Part shown: in pieces, positions 1 to 8,214 of the stretch
Position numbering within the stretch: position 1 is the first letter of the stretch
How the letters are laid out: each line of letters opens with the position of its first letter
From: Mycobacterium sp. IS-1590
GTDB taxonomy: Bacteria > Actinomycetota > Actinomycetes > Mycobacteriales > Mycobacteriaceae
NCBI RefSeq assembly: GCF_001500025.1
Contig: NZ_LQIW01000034.1
Coordinates: 186,001-250,000 of the forward strand
Direction of reading: 5' to 3'
Length of the DNA: 64,000 bases
Notes under the pieces: generated by a model
What the model saw: the letters and a program-made list of their open reading frames with translations, nothing else
Database searches by the model: none
Told to the model about the DNA's origin: nothing
Made by a program: the position numbers and the translations under genes

Positions 1-608
1 CGGCGCAGGCCTCGCTGCACGCCGCCCAGATCGCGTTCATCGGCCCACTGCTCGGGTCCATCTCACGCCCGTTCGGCGGCAAGCTGGCCGACCGGATCGG
101 GGGTGGCAGGATCACGCTCTACACGTTTGTCGCGATGATCTTCGCCGCCGGAATTCTGGTGACGGCGGGCGTTCTCGACGACGGCATGGCGGGCGCGGCC
201 ACCGCCGGGCAGATGGCCGCCTACGTCACCGGATTCATCCTGCTGTTCATCCTCTCGGGCATCGGCAACGGCTCGACGTACAAGATGATCCCCTCGATCT
301 TCGAGGCCAAGGCGCAGGGCCGCGACGAATGGAGCCGCGAGGACAAGGCCGCCTGGTCGCGCAGCATGTCCGGCGCGCTGATTGGCTTCGCCGGTGCGGT
401 CGGCGCCCTCGGCGGCGTATTCATCAACGTCGTCCTGCGCGCCTCGTACGTCAGCGACGCCAAGTCGGCCACCAACGCGTTCTGGGTGTTCCTCGGGTTC
501 TACGTGATCTGCGCGATCGTCACGTGGTTCGTGTTCCTGCGCATGCAGACCTCGCGGGCCGGCGCCGGCGAGCAGGTCGGCCGCGCCACCGCACCGGTGC
601 CCGCTTGA
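1..608 (+). CDS. narK: NarK-type nitrate/nitrite MFS transporter, 3' end only
   Basis: The gene runs in from the left edge; the reading frame is open from base 3, so about 201 residues are visible and the N-terminal part lies outside. It keeps the MFS loop motif FGGKLADRIGGGRIT, followed by about four hydrophobic segments, and ends in a short hydrophilic tail. The loop sequence and the immediate neighbour, an assimilatory nitrate reductase starting 5 nt after the stop codon, point to a NarK-family nitrate importer or nitrate/nitrite antiporter in the plasma membrane. The pair is probably one transcript that imports nitrate and reduces it for nitrogen assimilation. The promoter and any nitrogen-control site would be upstream of the window. 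The subfamily (NarK1-like or NarK2-like) cannot be decided from this fragment. Confidence 0.85.
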   Translation, partial: AQASLHAAQIAFIGPLLGSISRPFGGKLADRIGGGRITLYTFVAMIFAAGILVTAGVLDDGMAGAATAGQMAAYVTGFILLFILSGIGNGSTYKMIPSIFEAKAQGRDEWSREDKAAWSRSMSGALIGFAGAVGALGGVFINVVLRASYVSDAKSATNAFWVFLGFYVICAIVTWFVFLRMQTSRAGAGEQVGRATAPVPA

Positions 609-613
609 CGCCC

Positions 614-3600
614 ATGGCTACTCGGACGGCGTGTTCGTACTGCGGCGTGGGCTGCGGTATCGAGGTGCACACCGCCACCGACCGCGAGACCGGCAACCCC
701 GTCATCGCGCGGGTCACCGGGGACAAGCTGCATCCGGCCAATTTCGGCAGGCTGTGCACCAAGGGGGCCACCCACGCCGAGATGATGCGCGCCGCGGACG
801 GCCGGCTGACCTCGGCGATGCTGCGGCCCAGCCGTGACGAGGAACTGGTCCCCACACCCGTCGACGACGCAGTCGCCGAGGCGGGTCGACGATTGCGGGA
901 GATCGTCGAGCAGCACGGCCCCGACGCGGTCGCGCTCTACGTGTCGGGCCAGATGTCCATCGAGGCGCAGTATCTCGCGACCAAACTGGCCAAGGGATTC
1001 CTGCGCACGGTGCACATCGAGTCGAACTCGCGGCTGTGCATGGCAAGCGCGGGAACCGGTTTCAAACAATCGTTGGGCGCCGACGGGCCACCCGGTTCGT
1101 ACGCCGACTTCGACTGCACCGACCTGTTTTTCGTCATCGGGTCCAACATGGCCGACTGCCACCCCATCCTCTACCTGCGGATGGCCGATCGGCTCAAGAC
1201 CGGCGCCAAGCTGATCGTTGTCGACCCCCGCCGCACGACGACCGCGGAACGCGCCGATCTCTTCCTGCAGATCAAACCCGGCACCGATCTCGCGCTGCTG
1301 AACGGGCTGTTGTATCTGTTGGTCGAAAACGGCGACATCGACCGCGATTTCATCGACGCCCACACCGAGGGTTGGGAGGGGATGCCGGCGTTCCTCGCCG
1401 ACTACACGCCCGAAAGCGTCGCTCAGGCCACGGGCCTGGCGGAGGCCGACATCCGACTCGCCGCCCGGATGATCGCCGAGGCGGGGGAGTGGCTGAGCTG
1501 CTGGACGATGGGGCTCAACCAGAGCACACACGGCACCTGGAACACCAACGCGATCTGCAACCTGCACCTGGCGACCGGCGCGATCTGCCGCCCGGGCAGC
1601 GGCCCGATGTCGCTGACCGGACAACCCAACGCGATGGGTGGACGCGAAATGGGTTACATGGGGCCGGGTTTGCCGGGGCAGCGCTCGGTGACCTCGGCGC
1701 AGGACCGCGCGTTCGTCGAGAAGCAGTGGGGCTTACCGCCGGGCACCATCCGCACCGACGTGGGCCCGGGGACCGTCGACATGTTCCGGCAGCTCGCAGC
1801 CGGCGACATCAAGGCCTGCTGGATCATCTGCACCAACCCCGTTGCCAGCGTGGCCAACCGGTCCACCGTCATCGACGGTCTGCGAACCGCCGAGCTTGTC
1901 ATCACCCAGGACACCTACAGCGCAACCGCCACCAACGCCTACGCCGACATCGTGCTACCCGCGACCATGTGGGCGGAATCCGATGCGGTGATGGTCAACT
2001 CCGAGCGCAACCTCACGCTGCTGCAGCAGTCCATCCCGGCGCCCGGACAGGCCAGGCCCGACTGGCAGCTGATCTGCCAGGTCGCAACGCACATGGGATT
2101 CGGCGAGCACTTCGCCTACAACTCCAGCGAGCAGATCTTCGACGAGATCCGACGGTTCTGGAACCCCAAGACCGGCTACGACATTCGCGGCGCCAGCTAC
2201 GCCCGGCTGCGGGAAACACCGGTGCAGTGGCCATGCCCACCCGACGATCCGCAGGATCGCCATCCCATCCGCTACCTCAACGACGGCGTCAGCCAGGACC
2301 TTTTCGTCGACGAGCATGGGCGCACACCCCGACTGGCCTTTGCGACCCCGTCGCGGCGGGCGGTCTTCCACGCCCGCCCGCACATGGACGCCCGGGAACT
2401 GCCCGACGACGAATATCCGATCGTGCTGAACACCGGTCGGCTGCAGCACCAGTGGCACACCATGACCAAGACGGGACGGGTCGAGTCGCTGAACAAACTG
2501 ACGGGCGAGCCGTTCGTCGAGGTCCATCCCGAGGACGCGCTTCGGCTGGGCATCGAGAACGGGCGACCCGTCGAGCTCACGACGCGGCGCGGGCGCGCGG
2601 TCCTGCCCGCCGCCGTCACCGAACGCGTCCGCCCCGGCAGTTGTTTCGCGCCGTTCCACTGGAACGACGACCACGGTGAGAACCTGACCGTCAACGCGCT
2701 GACCAACGACGCGGTCGACCCCGACTCGCTGCAACCCGAGTTCAAGGTGTGCGCGGTCGACCTGCGGCCCGTCGCGTCCCCGACGCTCACCGAGCAGGAA
2801 TCGCTCTACGTGTCAGGGTTTTTCAGCGGGCTGGCGGAGGCGGGCGCGGAGGTCCCTGTGCTGCCCGATTCGGCGCCCGTCTGTACCGAGGTGCGTCAGT
2901 GGATCAACGGGTTGCTCGCGGGGCAGGCCCACCGCCCGGCCGAAGAACCGGCCGCCCGAACACAACTCGATGACGGGCCGCTCGTGCTGTGGGCGTCCCA
3001 AACCGGCAACGCCGAGGACGTCGCCTCGCGGCTCGCCGAGCGGCTCGGCAACGCCCAGCTGGTGAACATGGACGATGTCGCCCCCGCGGACCTGGTGGCG
3101 GCCCGTGACGTGCTCGTCGTCACCAGCACGTTCGGCGATGGCGGGCCGCCCGACAACGGTGCGTGCTTCTGGGAACGGCTGGCATCCGATGAGGCGGCGC
3201 CGTTGACCGGCGTGCGGTACGCGGTGCTGGGCATCGGCGACCGGGCCTACGACGACTTCTGCGGACACGCCAAGGCCGTCGACGCCAGGCTGGCTGATCT
3301 CGGCGCCGTGCGACTGCTCGAACGCGCCGACTGCGAGGCCTACGACGACGAGCGGATGCGACGCTGGGCCGACGACGTCACCGCCCTGCTCACCCCCGGC
3401 ATCGATACCTCGCCACCGACGGGAGGTGTCACCACGCTCGTGCGGCCGGCCACCGTCACGCAGCCGTTCACCCGCGCGCGTCCCCTCGTGGTTCCACTGT
3501 CCCGCAACGTGGTGCTCAACGGTCCCGCCTCTCGAAAAGAGGTGCGCCAGTTCGGTTTCGACATCTCCGAATACGACGTCACCTACGCCGCAGGCGATTC

Positions 3601-4564
3601 GCTGGGGGTGTGCGCCACCAACGACCCGGCCACGGTTGACGCGTGGCTTGCGGCCACCGGCATGCCGCCTCAGCACACCGTCGAGATCGACGGCGCCGAG
3701 CTGACCTTGCGCGACGCGCTCACTTCGCACTTCGACTTCTGCCGGGTCACGCCCGACCTGGTGCGCTTCATCGGCGAGCACAGCCGCGACGCCAAGCCGT
3801 TGCGCGCGCCCAAGGCCAAGCTGGACAAATGGCTGATCGGCCGCAACGGCCTGGACCTCGTCCAGGAGTTCGTCGTGCACGCCGATCCCGACGAATGGCG
3901 CGAGGTGCTGGTCCGGCTCACCCCGCGCAGCTACTCGATCTCGTCGAGTCCGCTGGTCAGCCCCAACGAGGTACAGCTGACGGTGTCGGTGGTGCGCTAC
4001 CGCGGGGCCGACGGCGGCCGTCGTGGCGGCGTCTGCTCGACGTTCCTGGCCGACCGCGCATCGACGGCGCCGGTCTTCCTGCAGCGCTCACCGCACTTTC
4101 GCCCGCCGGAAGACGGCTCGGTGCCGATGATCATGGTCGGCCCCGGCACGGGCGTCGCGCCGTTCCGCGGCTTCCTACAGGAGCGACGGGCGCTGGGCCA
4201 CCGCGGCCGGAACTGGTTGTTCTTCGGTGAGCAGCACCGCGACCAGAACTACTACTACCGCGACGATTTCGAGGACATGGCCCGCGACGGGCTGCTCGAC
4301 CGGCTCGACCTCGCGTTCTCCCGCGACCAGGCCTCGCGCGTGTACGTCCAGCACCGGATGCTCGACCGGGGCGCCGAGCTGTGGCGCTGGCTCGACGACG
4401 GCGCGCACTTCTACGTCTGCGGTGATGCCTCCCGCATGGCCAAGGACGTCGACGCCGCATTGACCACGATCATCGAGCGGCACGGTGGGATGTCACACGA
4501 ACAGGCCCACGACTACAAGCGTGAGCTGGTCGCGACCAAGCGCTACGTGCGTGACGTGTACTGA
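614..4564 (+). CDS. nasN: Assimilatory nitrate reductase fused to a flavodoxin/NADPH reductase module
   Basis: This 1316-residue protein joins two enzymes. Residues 1 to about 740 are a molybdopterin oxidoreductase that reduces nitrate to nitrite. It has an N-terminal 4Fe-4S site (Cys7, Cys10, Cys14 in CSYCGVGC, and Cys48 in LCTKG) and a C-terminal molydopterin-dinucleotide-binding domain. From about residue 790 there is a flavodoxin domain (ASQTGNAEDVA), then a CysJ/cytochrome P450 reductase-like FAD domain (RSYSISSSP near 1105) and an NADPH site (GPGTGVAPFRGF near 1175), ending in YVRDVY. The fusion would carry electrons from NADPH through FMN/FAD to the Fe-S and Mo centres in one chain. 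The layout matches the mycobacterial assimilatory enzyme described as NasN in M. smegmatis. The ATG at 614 is chosen because the longer open frame to 329 overlaps the transporter gene and precedes the conserved cysteine motif without family similarity. Confidence 0.93.
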   Translation: MATRTACSYCGVGCGIEVHTATDRETGNPVIARVTGDKLHPANFGRLCTKGATHAEMMRAADGRLTSAMLRPSRDEELVPTPVDDAVAEAGRRLREIVEQHGPDAVALYVSGQMSIEAQYLATKLAKGFLRTVHIESNSRLCMASAGTGFKQSLGADGPPGSYADFDCTDLFFVIGSNMADCHPILYLRMADRLKTGAKLIVVDPRRTTTAERADLFLQIKPGTDLALLNGLLYLLVENGDIDRDFIDAHTEGWEGMPAFLADYTPESVAQATGLAEADIRLAARMIAEAGEWLSCWTMGLNQSTHGTWNTNAICNLHLATGAICRPGSGPMSLTGQPNAMGGREMGYMGPGLPGQRSVTSAQDRAFVEKQWGLPPGTIRTDVGPGTVDMFRQLAAGDIKACWIICTNPVASVANRSTVIDGLRTAELVITQDTYSATATNAYADIVLPATMWAESDAVMVNSERNLTLLQQSIPAPGQARPDWQLICQVATHMGFGEHFAYNSSEQIFDEIRRFWNPKTGYDIRGASYARLRETPVQWPCPPDDPQDRHPIRYLNDGVSQDLFVDEHGRTPRLAFATPSRRAVFHARPHMDARELPDDEYPIVLNTGRLQHQWHTMTKTGRVESLNKLTGEPFVEVHPEDALRLGIENGRPVELTTRRGRAVLPAAVTERVRPGSCFAPFHWNDDHGENLTVNALTNDAVDPDSLQPEFKVCAVDLRPVASPTLTEQESLYVSGFFSGLAEAGAEVPVLPDSAPVCTEVRQWINGLLAGQAHRPAEEPAARTQLDDGPLVLWASQTGNAEDVASRLAERLGNAQLVNMDDVAPADLVAARDVLVVTSTFGDGGPPDNGACFWERLASDEAAPLTGVRYAVLGIGDRAYDDFCGHAKAVDARLADLGAVRLLERADCEAYDDERMRRWADDVTALLTPGIDTSPPTGGVTTLVRPATVTQPFTRARPLVVPLSRNVVLNGPASRKEVRQFGFDISEYDVTYAAGDSLGVCATNDPATVDAWLAATGMPPQHTVEIDGAELTLRDALTSHFDFCRVTPDLVRFIGEHSRDAKPLRAPKAKLDKWLIGRNGLDLVQEFVVHADPDEWREVLVRLTPRSYSISSSPLVSPNEVQLTVSVVRYRGADGGRRGGVCSTFLADRASTAPVFLQRSPHFRPPEDGSVPMIMVGPGTGVAPFRGFLQERRALGHRGRNWLFFGEQHRDQNYYYRDDFEDMARDGLLDRLDLAFSRDQASRVYVQHRMLDRGAELWRWLDDGAHFYVCGDASRMAKDVDAALTTIIERHGGMSHEQAHDYKRELVATKRYVRDVY

Positions 4565-4566
4565 CC

Positions 4567-4655
4567 TGGTGTCCGAGGGGGGACTTGAACCCCCACGCCC
4601 GTTAATAGGGCACTAGCACCTCAAGCTAGCGCGTCTGCCATTCCGCCACTCGGAC
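4567..4655 (-). tRNA. tRNA-Leu (anticodon GAG)
   Basis: On the minus strand the acceptor stem GTCCGAG pairs perfectly with CTCGGAC. The anticodon arm is CTAGC-TTGAGGT-GCTAG, giving anticodon GAG (codons CUC/CUU). A long variable arm (GCCC..GGGC) marks a class II tRNA, and the T arm is GGGGG-TTCAAGT-CCCCC. The 3' CCA is encoded (complement of TGG at 4567-4569). It is convergent with nasN, whose stop codon ends 2 nt away. Confidence 0.97.
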
Positions 4656-4671
4656 TCGTCGTGGGCAGCTA

Positions 4672-4677
4672 AGGCTA
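4672..4677 (-). promoter_or_regulatory. Putative -10 box of tRNA-Leu
   Basis: Minus-strand TAGCCT fits the mycobacterial TANNNT -10 element. Transcription would start near 4665, leaving a 5' leader of about 10 nt before the mature tRNA end at 4655. The -35 element is not clear. Confidence 0.45.
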
Positions 4678-4764
4678 TCGGATCACCGAGGCGTGACCCA
4701 AACCCAGCCGCCAGGTCAATGGTACGAATGGTGGCGGACGAGAGGAGCACTACCCATTAGCACT

Positions 4765-6099
4765 GTGACTGGTCCCGTCAACGCCGAAGCGGAGGTCGTC
4801 GACCTCGTCAGCACGCTCATCCGGTTCGACACGTCCAACACCGGCGACCCGGCCACCACCAAGGGCGAAGCCGAATGCGCGCGTTGGGTGGCCGAACAGC
4901 TCGAAGAGGTCGGCTATGCCACCGAATACGTCGAGGCAGGCGCGCCGGGCCGGGGCAACGTGTTCGCCCGGCTCGAAGGCGCCGACAGCTCGCGCGGGTC
5001 ACTGCTGCTGCACGGCCACCTCGACGTCGTGCCCGCCGAGGCCGCCGACTGGAGCGTGCACCCCTTCTCCGGCGCGGTCGAGAACGGCTACGTGTGGGGT
5101 CGCGGCGCCGTCGACATGAAGGACATGTGCGGCATGATGATCGCGATCGCGCGGCACTTCAAACGGGCGGGCATCACCCCGCCGCGCGACCTGATCTTTG
5201 CGTTCCTGTCCGACGAGGAGGCCGGCGGCAAGTTCGGCTCGCACTGGCTGGTCAAGCACCGCCCGGACCTGTTCGCCGGCGTCAGCGAGGCGGTCGGTGA
5301 GGTCGGCGGTTTCTCGCTGACGGTGCCGCGCAAGGACGGCGGGGAGCGACGCCTCTACCTGGTCGAGACGGCCGAGAAGTCGATGAACTGGATGAAGCTG
5401 ACCGCGCGCAGCCACGCCGGTCACGGCTCGATGATTCACGACAGCAACTCCGTGACCGCGGTGGCCGAAGCGGTGGCCAAGCTGGGCCGCCACGAGTTCC
5501 CCCTGGTGATGACCGACGCGGTCAGCCAGTTCCTGGCGGCTGTCACCGAGGAGACCGGATATTCGTTCGACGTCGACTCGCCGGATCTGCCCGGCGCAAT
5601 CGCCAAGCTGGGCCCGATCGCCCGCGTGGTCGGCGCGACCCTGCGCGACACCGCCAACCCGACCATGCTCAAGGCTGGTTACAAGGCCAACGTCATCCCG
5701 GCCTCGGCCGAAGCGGTGGTGGACTGCCGGATCCTGCCGGGGCGCCAGGCGGCCTTCGAACGCGAGGTCGACGAGCTGATCGGCCCGAACGTCACCCGCG
5801 AGTGGGTCACCGAACTGCCGTCGTACGAGACCACCTTCGACGGCGACCTGGTCGACGCGATGAACGGCGCGATCCTGTCGGTGGACCCCGACGCCCGCAT
5901 CGTGCCGTACATGCTTTCCGGCGGGACGGATGCTAAAGCGTTCGCGCAGTTGGGGATTCGATGCTTCGGGTTCGCGCCGCTGCAGTTGCCGCCCGACCTC
6001 GACTTCACCGCGCTGTTCCACGGCGTCGACGAACGGGTACCCGTTGACGCGTTGACGTTCGGTACCCAGGTTCTCGAACACTTCCTGTTGCACTGCTGA
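4765..6099 (+). CDS. M20/M28-type metallopeptidase (ArgE/DapE/ACY1 family), Rv2141c-like
   Basis: A 444-residue zinc hydrolase of the M20 family; relatives cleave acyl-amino acids or small peptides, and the substrate here is unknown. The metal-binding and catalytic residues are visible: HGHLDVVP, WGRGAVDMKDM, LSDEEAGG and the late FHGVDERV histidine. A dimerisation (lid) domain lies between about residues 195 and 310. The GTG at 4765 matches the N-terminus expected for mycobacterial homologues (MTGPVNAEAEVVDLVS). An in-frame GTG at 4693 would add 24 poorly conserved residues. A purine-rich AGGAG at 4743-4747 lies rather far (17 nt) from 4765 and would be better spaced for an ATT at 4756, so the exact start is uncertain. 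The PEBP gene follows after 19 nt and is likely cotranscribed. Confidence 0.85.
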   Translation: MTGPVNAEAEVVDLVSTLIRFDTSNTGDPATTKGEAECARWVAEQLEEVGYATEYVEAGAPGRGNVFARLEGADSSRGSLLLHGHLDVVPAEAADWSVHPFSGAVENGYVWGRGAVDMKDMCGMMIAIARHFKRAGITPPRDLIFAFLSDEEAGGKFGSHWLVKHRPDLFAGVSEAVGEVGGFSLTVPRKDGGERRLYLVETAEKSMNWMKLTARSHAGHGSMIHDSNSVTAVAEAVAKLGRHEFPLVMTDAVSQFLAAVTEETGYSFDVDSPDLPGAIAKLGPIARVVGATLRDTANPTMLKAGYKANVIPASAEAVVDCRILPGRQAAFEREVDELIGPNVTREWVTELPSYETTFDGDLVDAMNGAILSVDPDARIVPYMLSGGTDAKAFAQLGIRCFGFAPLQLPPDLDFTALFHGVDERVPVDALTFGTQVLEHFLLHC

Positions 6100-6118
6100 A
6101 TCGACGAAAGGACGAGTC

Positions 6119-6649
6119 ATGGCGTTTGACTACAACCCGTACGAGTTCCTCCCCGAGTTGCCCTCGTTCAAGCTGTCCTCGAACACCTTCAACGACGGCG
6201 ACGCGCTGGGTAATGACCAGGTCAGCGGCATCATGGGTGCCGGCGGCAACGACGTGTCGCCGCACCTGACGTGGTCGGGTTTCCCCGAGGAGACCCGTAG
6301 CTTCGCGGTCACGGTGTATGACCCCGACGCCCCGACCGCATCCGGATTCTGGCATTGGGCGGTGGCCAACCTGCCCGCCACCGCCACCGAGCTGCCCGCC
6401 GGCGCCGGCGACGGCAGCAGCCTGCCCGGCGATGCGCTCACGCTGCGCAACGACGCCGGTCTCAAGCGCTTCATCGGCGCCGCCCCGCCGCCGGGACACG
6501 GCCCGCACCGCTACATCGTCGCGGTGCACGCCGTCGGCGTCGAAAAGCTCGACCTGCCCGAGGACGCGACTCCGGCATACCTCGGCTTCAACCTGTTCCA
6601 GCAGGCGATCGCCCGGGCGTTGATCCACGCGACCTACGAACAGAACTAG
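6119..6649 (+). CDS. YbhB/YbcL-family phosphatidylethanolamine-binding protein, Rv2140c-like
   Basis: A 176-residue cytosolic PEBP/Raf-kinase-inhibitor-like protein. It has the family's ligand-pocket signatures: YDPDAPTASGFWHW around residues 66-80 and GHGPHRYIVAVHAV around residues 126-140. The length is typical for the bacterial family. The M. tuberculosis homologue Rv2140c (TB18.6) is of the same family, and its physiological ligand is unsettled. The start ATG has a Shine-Dalgarno sequence (AAAGGA) and lies 19 nt after the M20 peptidase stop, so the two are probably an operon. Nothing in the sequence shows what it binds. Confidence 0.9.
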   Translation: MAFDYNPYEFLPELPSFKLSSNTFNDGDALGNDQVSGIMGAGGNDVSPHLTWSGFPEETRSFAVTVYDPDAPTASGFWHWAVANLPATATELPAGAGDGSSLPGDALTLRNDAGLKRFIGAAPPPGHGPHRYIVAVHAVGVEKLDLPEDATPAYLGFNLFQQAIARALIHATYEQN

Positions 6650-6708
6650 CGAAATCCGTTCGGCGCGCTTCGATTACCCGTGCGACTGGCTTTTCTGAGG
6701 AACTGACG

Positions 6709-6714
6709 TATGGT
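6709..6714 (+). promoter_or_regulatory. Putative -10 box for the small basic protein gene
   Basis: TATGGT fits TANNNT. A start near 6721 would give a leader of about 32 nt carrying the AAGGAG ribosome-binding site at 6742-6747. This would make the small gene independent of the M20/PEBP unit. Confidence 0.35.
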
Positions 6715-6753
6715 CGCAGGTGAGTGATTGCCACTTCTGCTTAAGGAGCGACA

Positions 6754-6882
6754 ATGGCTGACAAGAAACCGGGTAAGAACCTGAAGAAGGCCGAACGGTC
6801 CCTCAAAGAGCGGCGCGCCGAGAAGCGTCAGCGCGACGCCGAGGCGGGTGAGTTCATCCGCAAGCGCAAGCGCGCAAGTTAG
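6754..6882 (+). CDS. Small highly basic protein, 42 residues, unknown function
   Basis: A short open frame starts at an ATG preceded by a good ribosome-binding site (TTAAGGAGCGACA). The product is 42 residues and almost entirely charged, with Lys/Arg-rich stretches (KKPGKNLKKAE, KERRAEKRQ, RKRKRAS) and Glu/Asp between them. It is predicted to be helical and could bind nucleic acid or ribosomes, but this is only inferred from charge. Codon use is like the neighbours (strong third-position G/C), which supports real coding. It converges on pyrD and the two stop codons overlap (TAG 6880-6882 against TAA 6881-6879). It is too short for the usual ORF cut-offs and easily missed. I do not recognise a named family. 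Confidence 0.7.
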   Translation: MADKKPGKNLKKAERSLKERRAEKRQRDAEAGEFIRKRKRAS

Positions 6883-7940
6883 GCCGCAGAACCCACCGCT
6901 TCGGCCAGTGAGCCGAAGCCCCCCTCGTGGAGGCGGCGGGCGATTCCATCGTGGATGCCCTTGGCCCACAGCCCGCCGCCGTACACGAACCCGGTGTAGC
7001 CCTGCAGCAGTGAGGCTCCCGAGATGATGCGGTCCCACGCGTCGTCGGCGGTTTCGATGCCGCCGACACTGACCAGCACGAGGCGGTCCCCGACGCGGCG
7101 ATAGAGCCTGCGCAGCACCTCGACCGAACGCCGGGCCACCGGCCGCCCCGAGATCCCGCCCGGGCCCAACTCGTCGAGGCCCGGGGTGACCAAGCCGTGA
7201 CGCGACACTGTCGTATTGGTGGCGACGATGCCTGCCAGGCCGAGATCGACTGCCAGATCGGCGATTTCGTCGACGTCGTCGTCGGATAGGTCAGGTGCGA
7301 TCTTCACCAGCACCGGTGTCGACGTCTCGGCCAGCACCGCGGCCAGGATCGGCCGCAGCGACGACACCGCCTGCAGGTCGCGCAGCCCCGGCGTGTTCGG
7401 TGAGCTGACGTTGACCACCATGAACGAGGCGAGCGGTCCCAGCAGGCGAGCGGATGTGGCGTAATCCTGCACCGCCGCCTCCGGCGGAGTGACCTTCGTC
7501 TTGCCGATGTTCACCCCGATCGGGATATCGGGGACGTGCCGGGCCAGCCTCACAGCGAGCTCACCGGCCCCGTGGTTGTTGAATCCCATCCGGTTCAGCA
7601 GCGCATGGTCGTCGGGCAGGCGGAACATCCTCGGCTTCGGATTGCCGGGCTGGGCCTGCGCTGTCACGGTGCCCACCTCGGCGTACCCGAAGCCCAGCGC
7701 GCCCCACGTGTGCAGTCCGCTGCCGTCCTTGTCGAATCCGGCGGCCAAGCCCAGCGGTCCGGGGAACCGGACGCCGAACACGGTGCTGGCCAGTACCGGA
7801 TCGCGGGGTCCCAACCACCGTCTCAACGCGCGCCTGGTCCACGACGGATAGGTGACGGTTCGCAGCACGGCGAACACCCACGTGTGAATCCGTTCGGGCG
7901 CGACCAGAAACAGCGCCCGCCGCAGCGTGCGGTACATCAT
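6879..7940 (-). CDS. pyrD: Dihydroorotate dehydrogenase (quinone), class 2
   Basis: PyrD oxidises dihydroorotate to orotate and passes electrons to the quinone pool in de novo pyrimidine synthesis. The 353-residue protein has the N-terminal hydrophobic/amphipathic helix of membrane-associated class 2 enzymes (residues 1-25), the FMN-barrel motifs PLGLAAGFDKDG, MGFNNHG, NVSSPNTPGLR, and the late phosphate-binding VSVGGIETADDAW. Length and motifs are complete. Start: two ATGs lie side by side (7940 and 7937), 4 nt after the stop of the DUF5703 gene, so translation is probably coupled. It is the last gene of a minus-strand unit lppL, DUF5703, pyrD. Confidence 0.96.
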   Translation of the reverse strand: MMYRTLRRALFLVAPERIHTWVFAVLRTVTYPSWTRRALRRWLGPRDPVLASTVFGVRFPGPLGLAAGFDKDGSGLHTWGALGFGYAEVGTVTAQAQPGNPKPRMFRLPDDHALLNRMGFNNHGAGELAVRLARHVPDIPIGVNIGKTKVTPPEAAVQDYATSARLLGPLASFMVVNVSSPNTPGLRDLQAVSSLRPILAAVLAETSTPVLVKIAPDLSDDDVDEIADLAVDLGLAGIVATNTTVSRHGLVTPGLDELGPGGISGRPVARRSVEVLRRLYRRVGDRLVLVSVGGIETADDAWDRIISGASLLQGYTGFVYGGGLWAKGIHDGIARRLHEGGFGSLAEAVGSAA

Positions 7941-7944
7941 CGGA

Positions 7945-8214
7945 TCACTGTGCGGGCTGCTCGGGAATATCCATCCGGCCGGCCGCGGTCTTCTTGCGGC
8001 GCAGCAAGACCCGTCGCGAACCGTCGGTGTAGAGCCTGACGCGGGTGAGCTCCCAGCCGCGGTATTCGGCCTCGATCGACAACCGCGTCGAGGCGCTGAC
8101 CCGCGTGACGTCCGGCGGCAGCCGCAGGGGTATCCATTCGTAGTCGTCCGAGTGGTCGGACTTGACGGCATCCTCCCAAGCCGCCGGCATCCGTCCGCGG
8201 TGGAGTGCGCTCAT
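7945..8214 (-). CDS. DUF5703 family small protein
   Basis: An 89-residue protein, acidic at the N-terminus and Lys/Arg-rich at the C-terminus (RRVLLRRKKTAAG), with no membrane segment. It resembles the small actinobacterial proteins called DUF5703; no function is known. The ATG overlaps the lppL stop codon (ATGA at 8211-8214) and the stop lies 4 nt before pyrD, so it is translated from the same transcript as both. The position between a lipoprotein and pyrD does not suggest a role. Confidence 0.8.
   Translation of the reverse strand: MSALHRGRMPAAWEDAVKSDHSDDYEWIPLRLPPDVTRVSASTRLSIEAEYRGWELTRVRLYTDGSRRVLLRRKKTAAGRMDIPEQPAQ

Noticed and set aside
329..613. N-terminal extension of nasN
   Set aside because: It overlaps the narK gene in another frame and precedes the conserved CSYCGVGC start.
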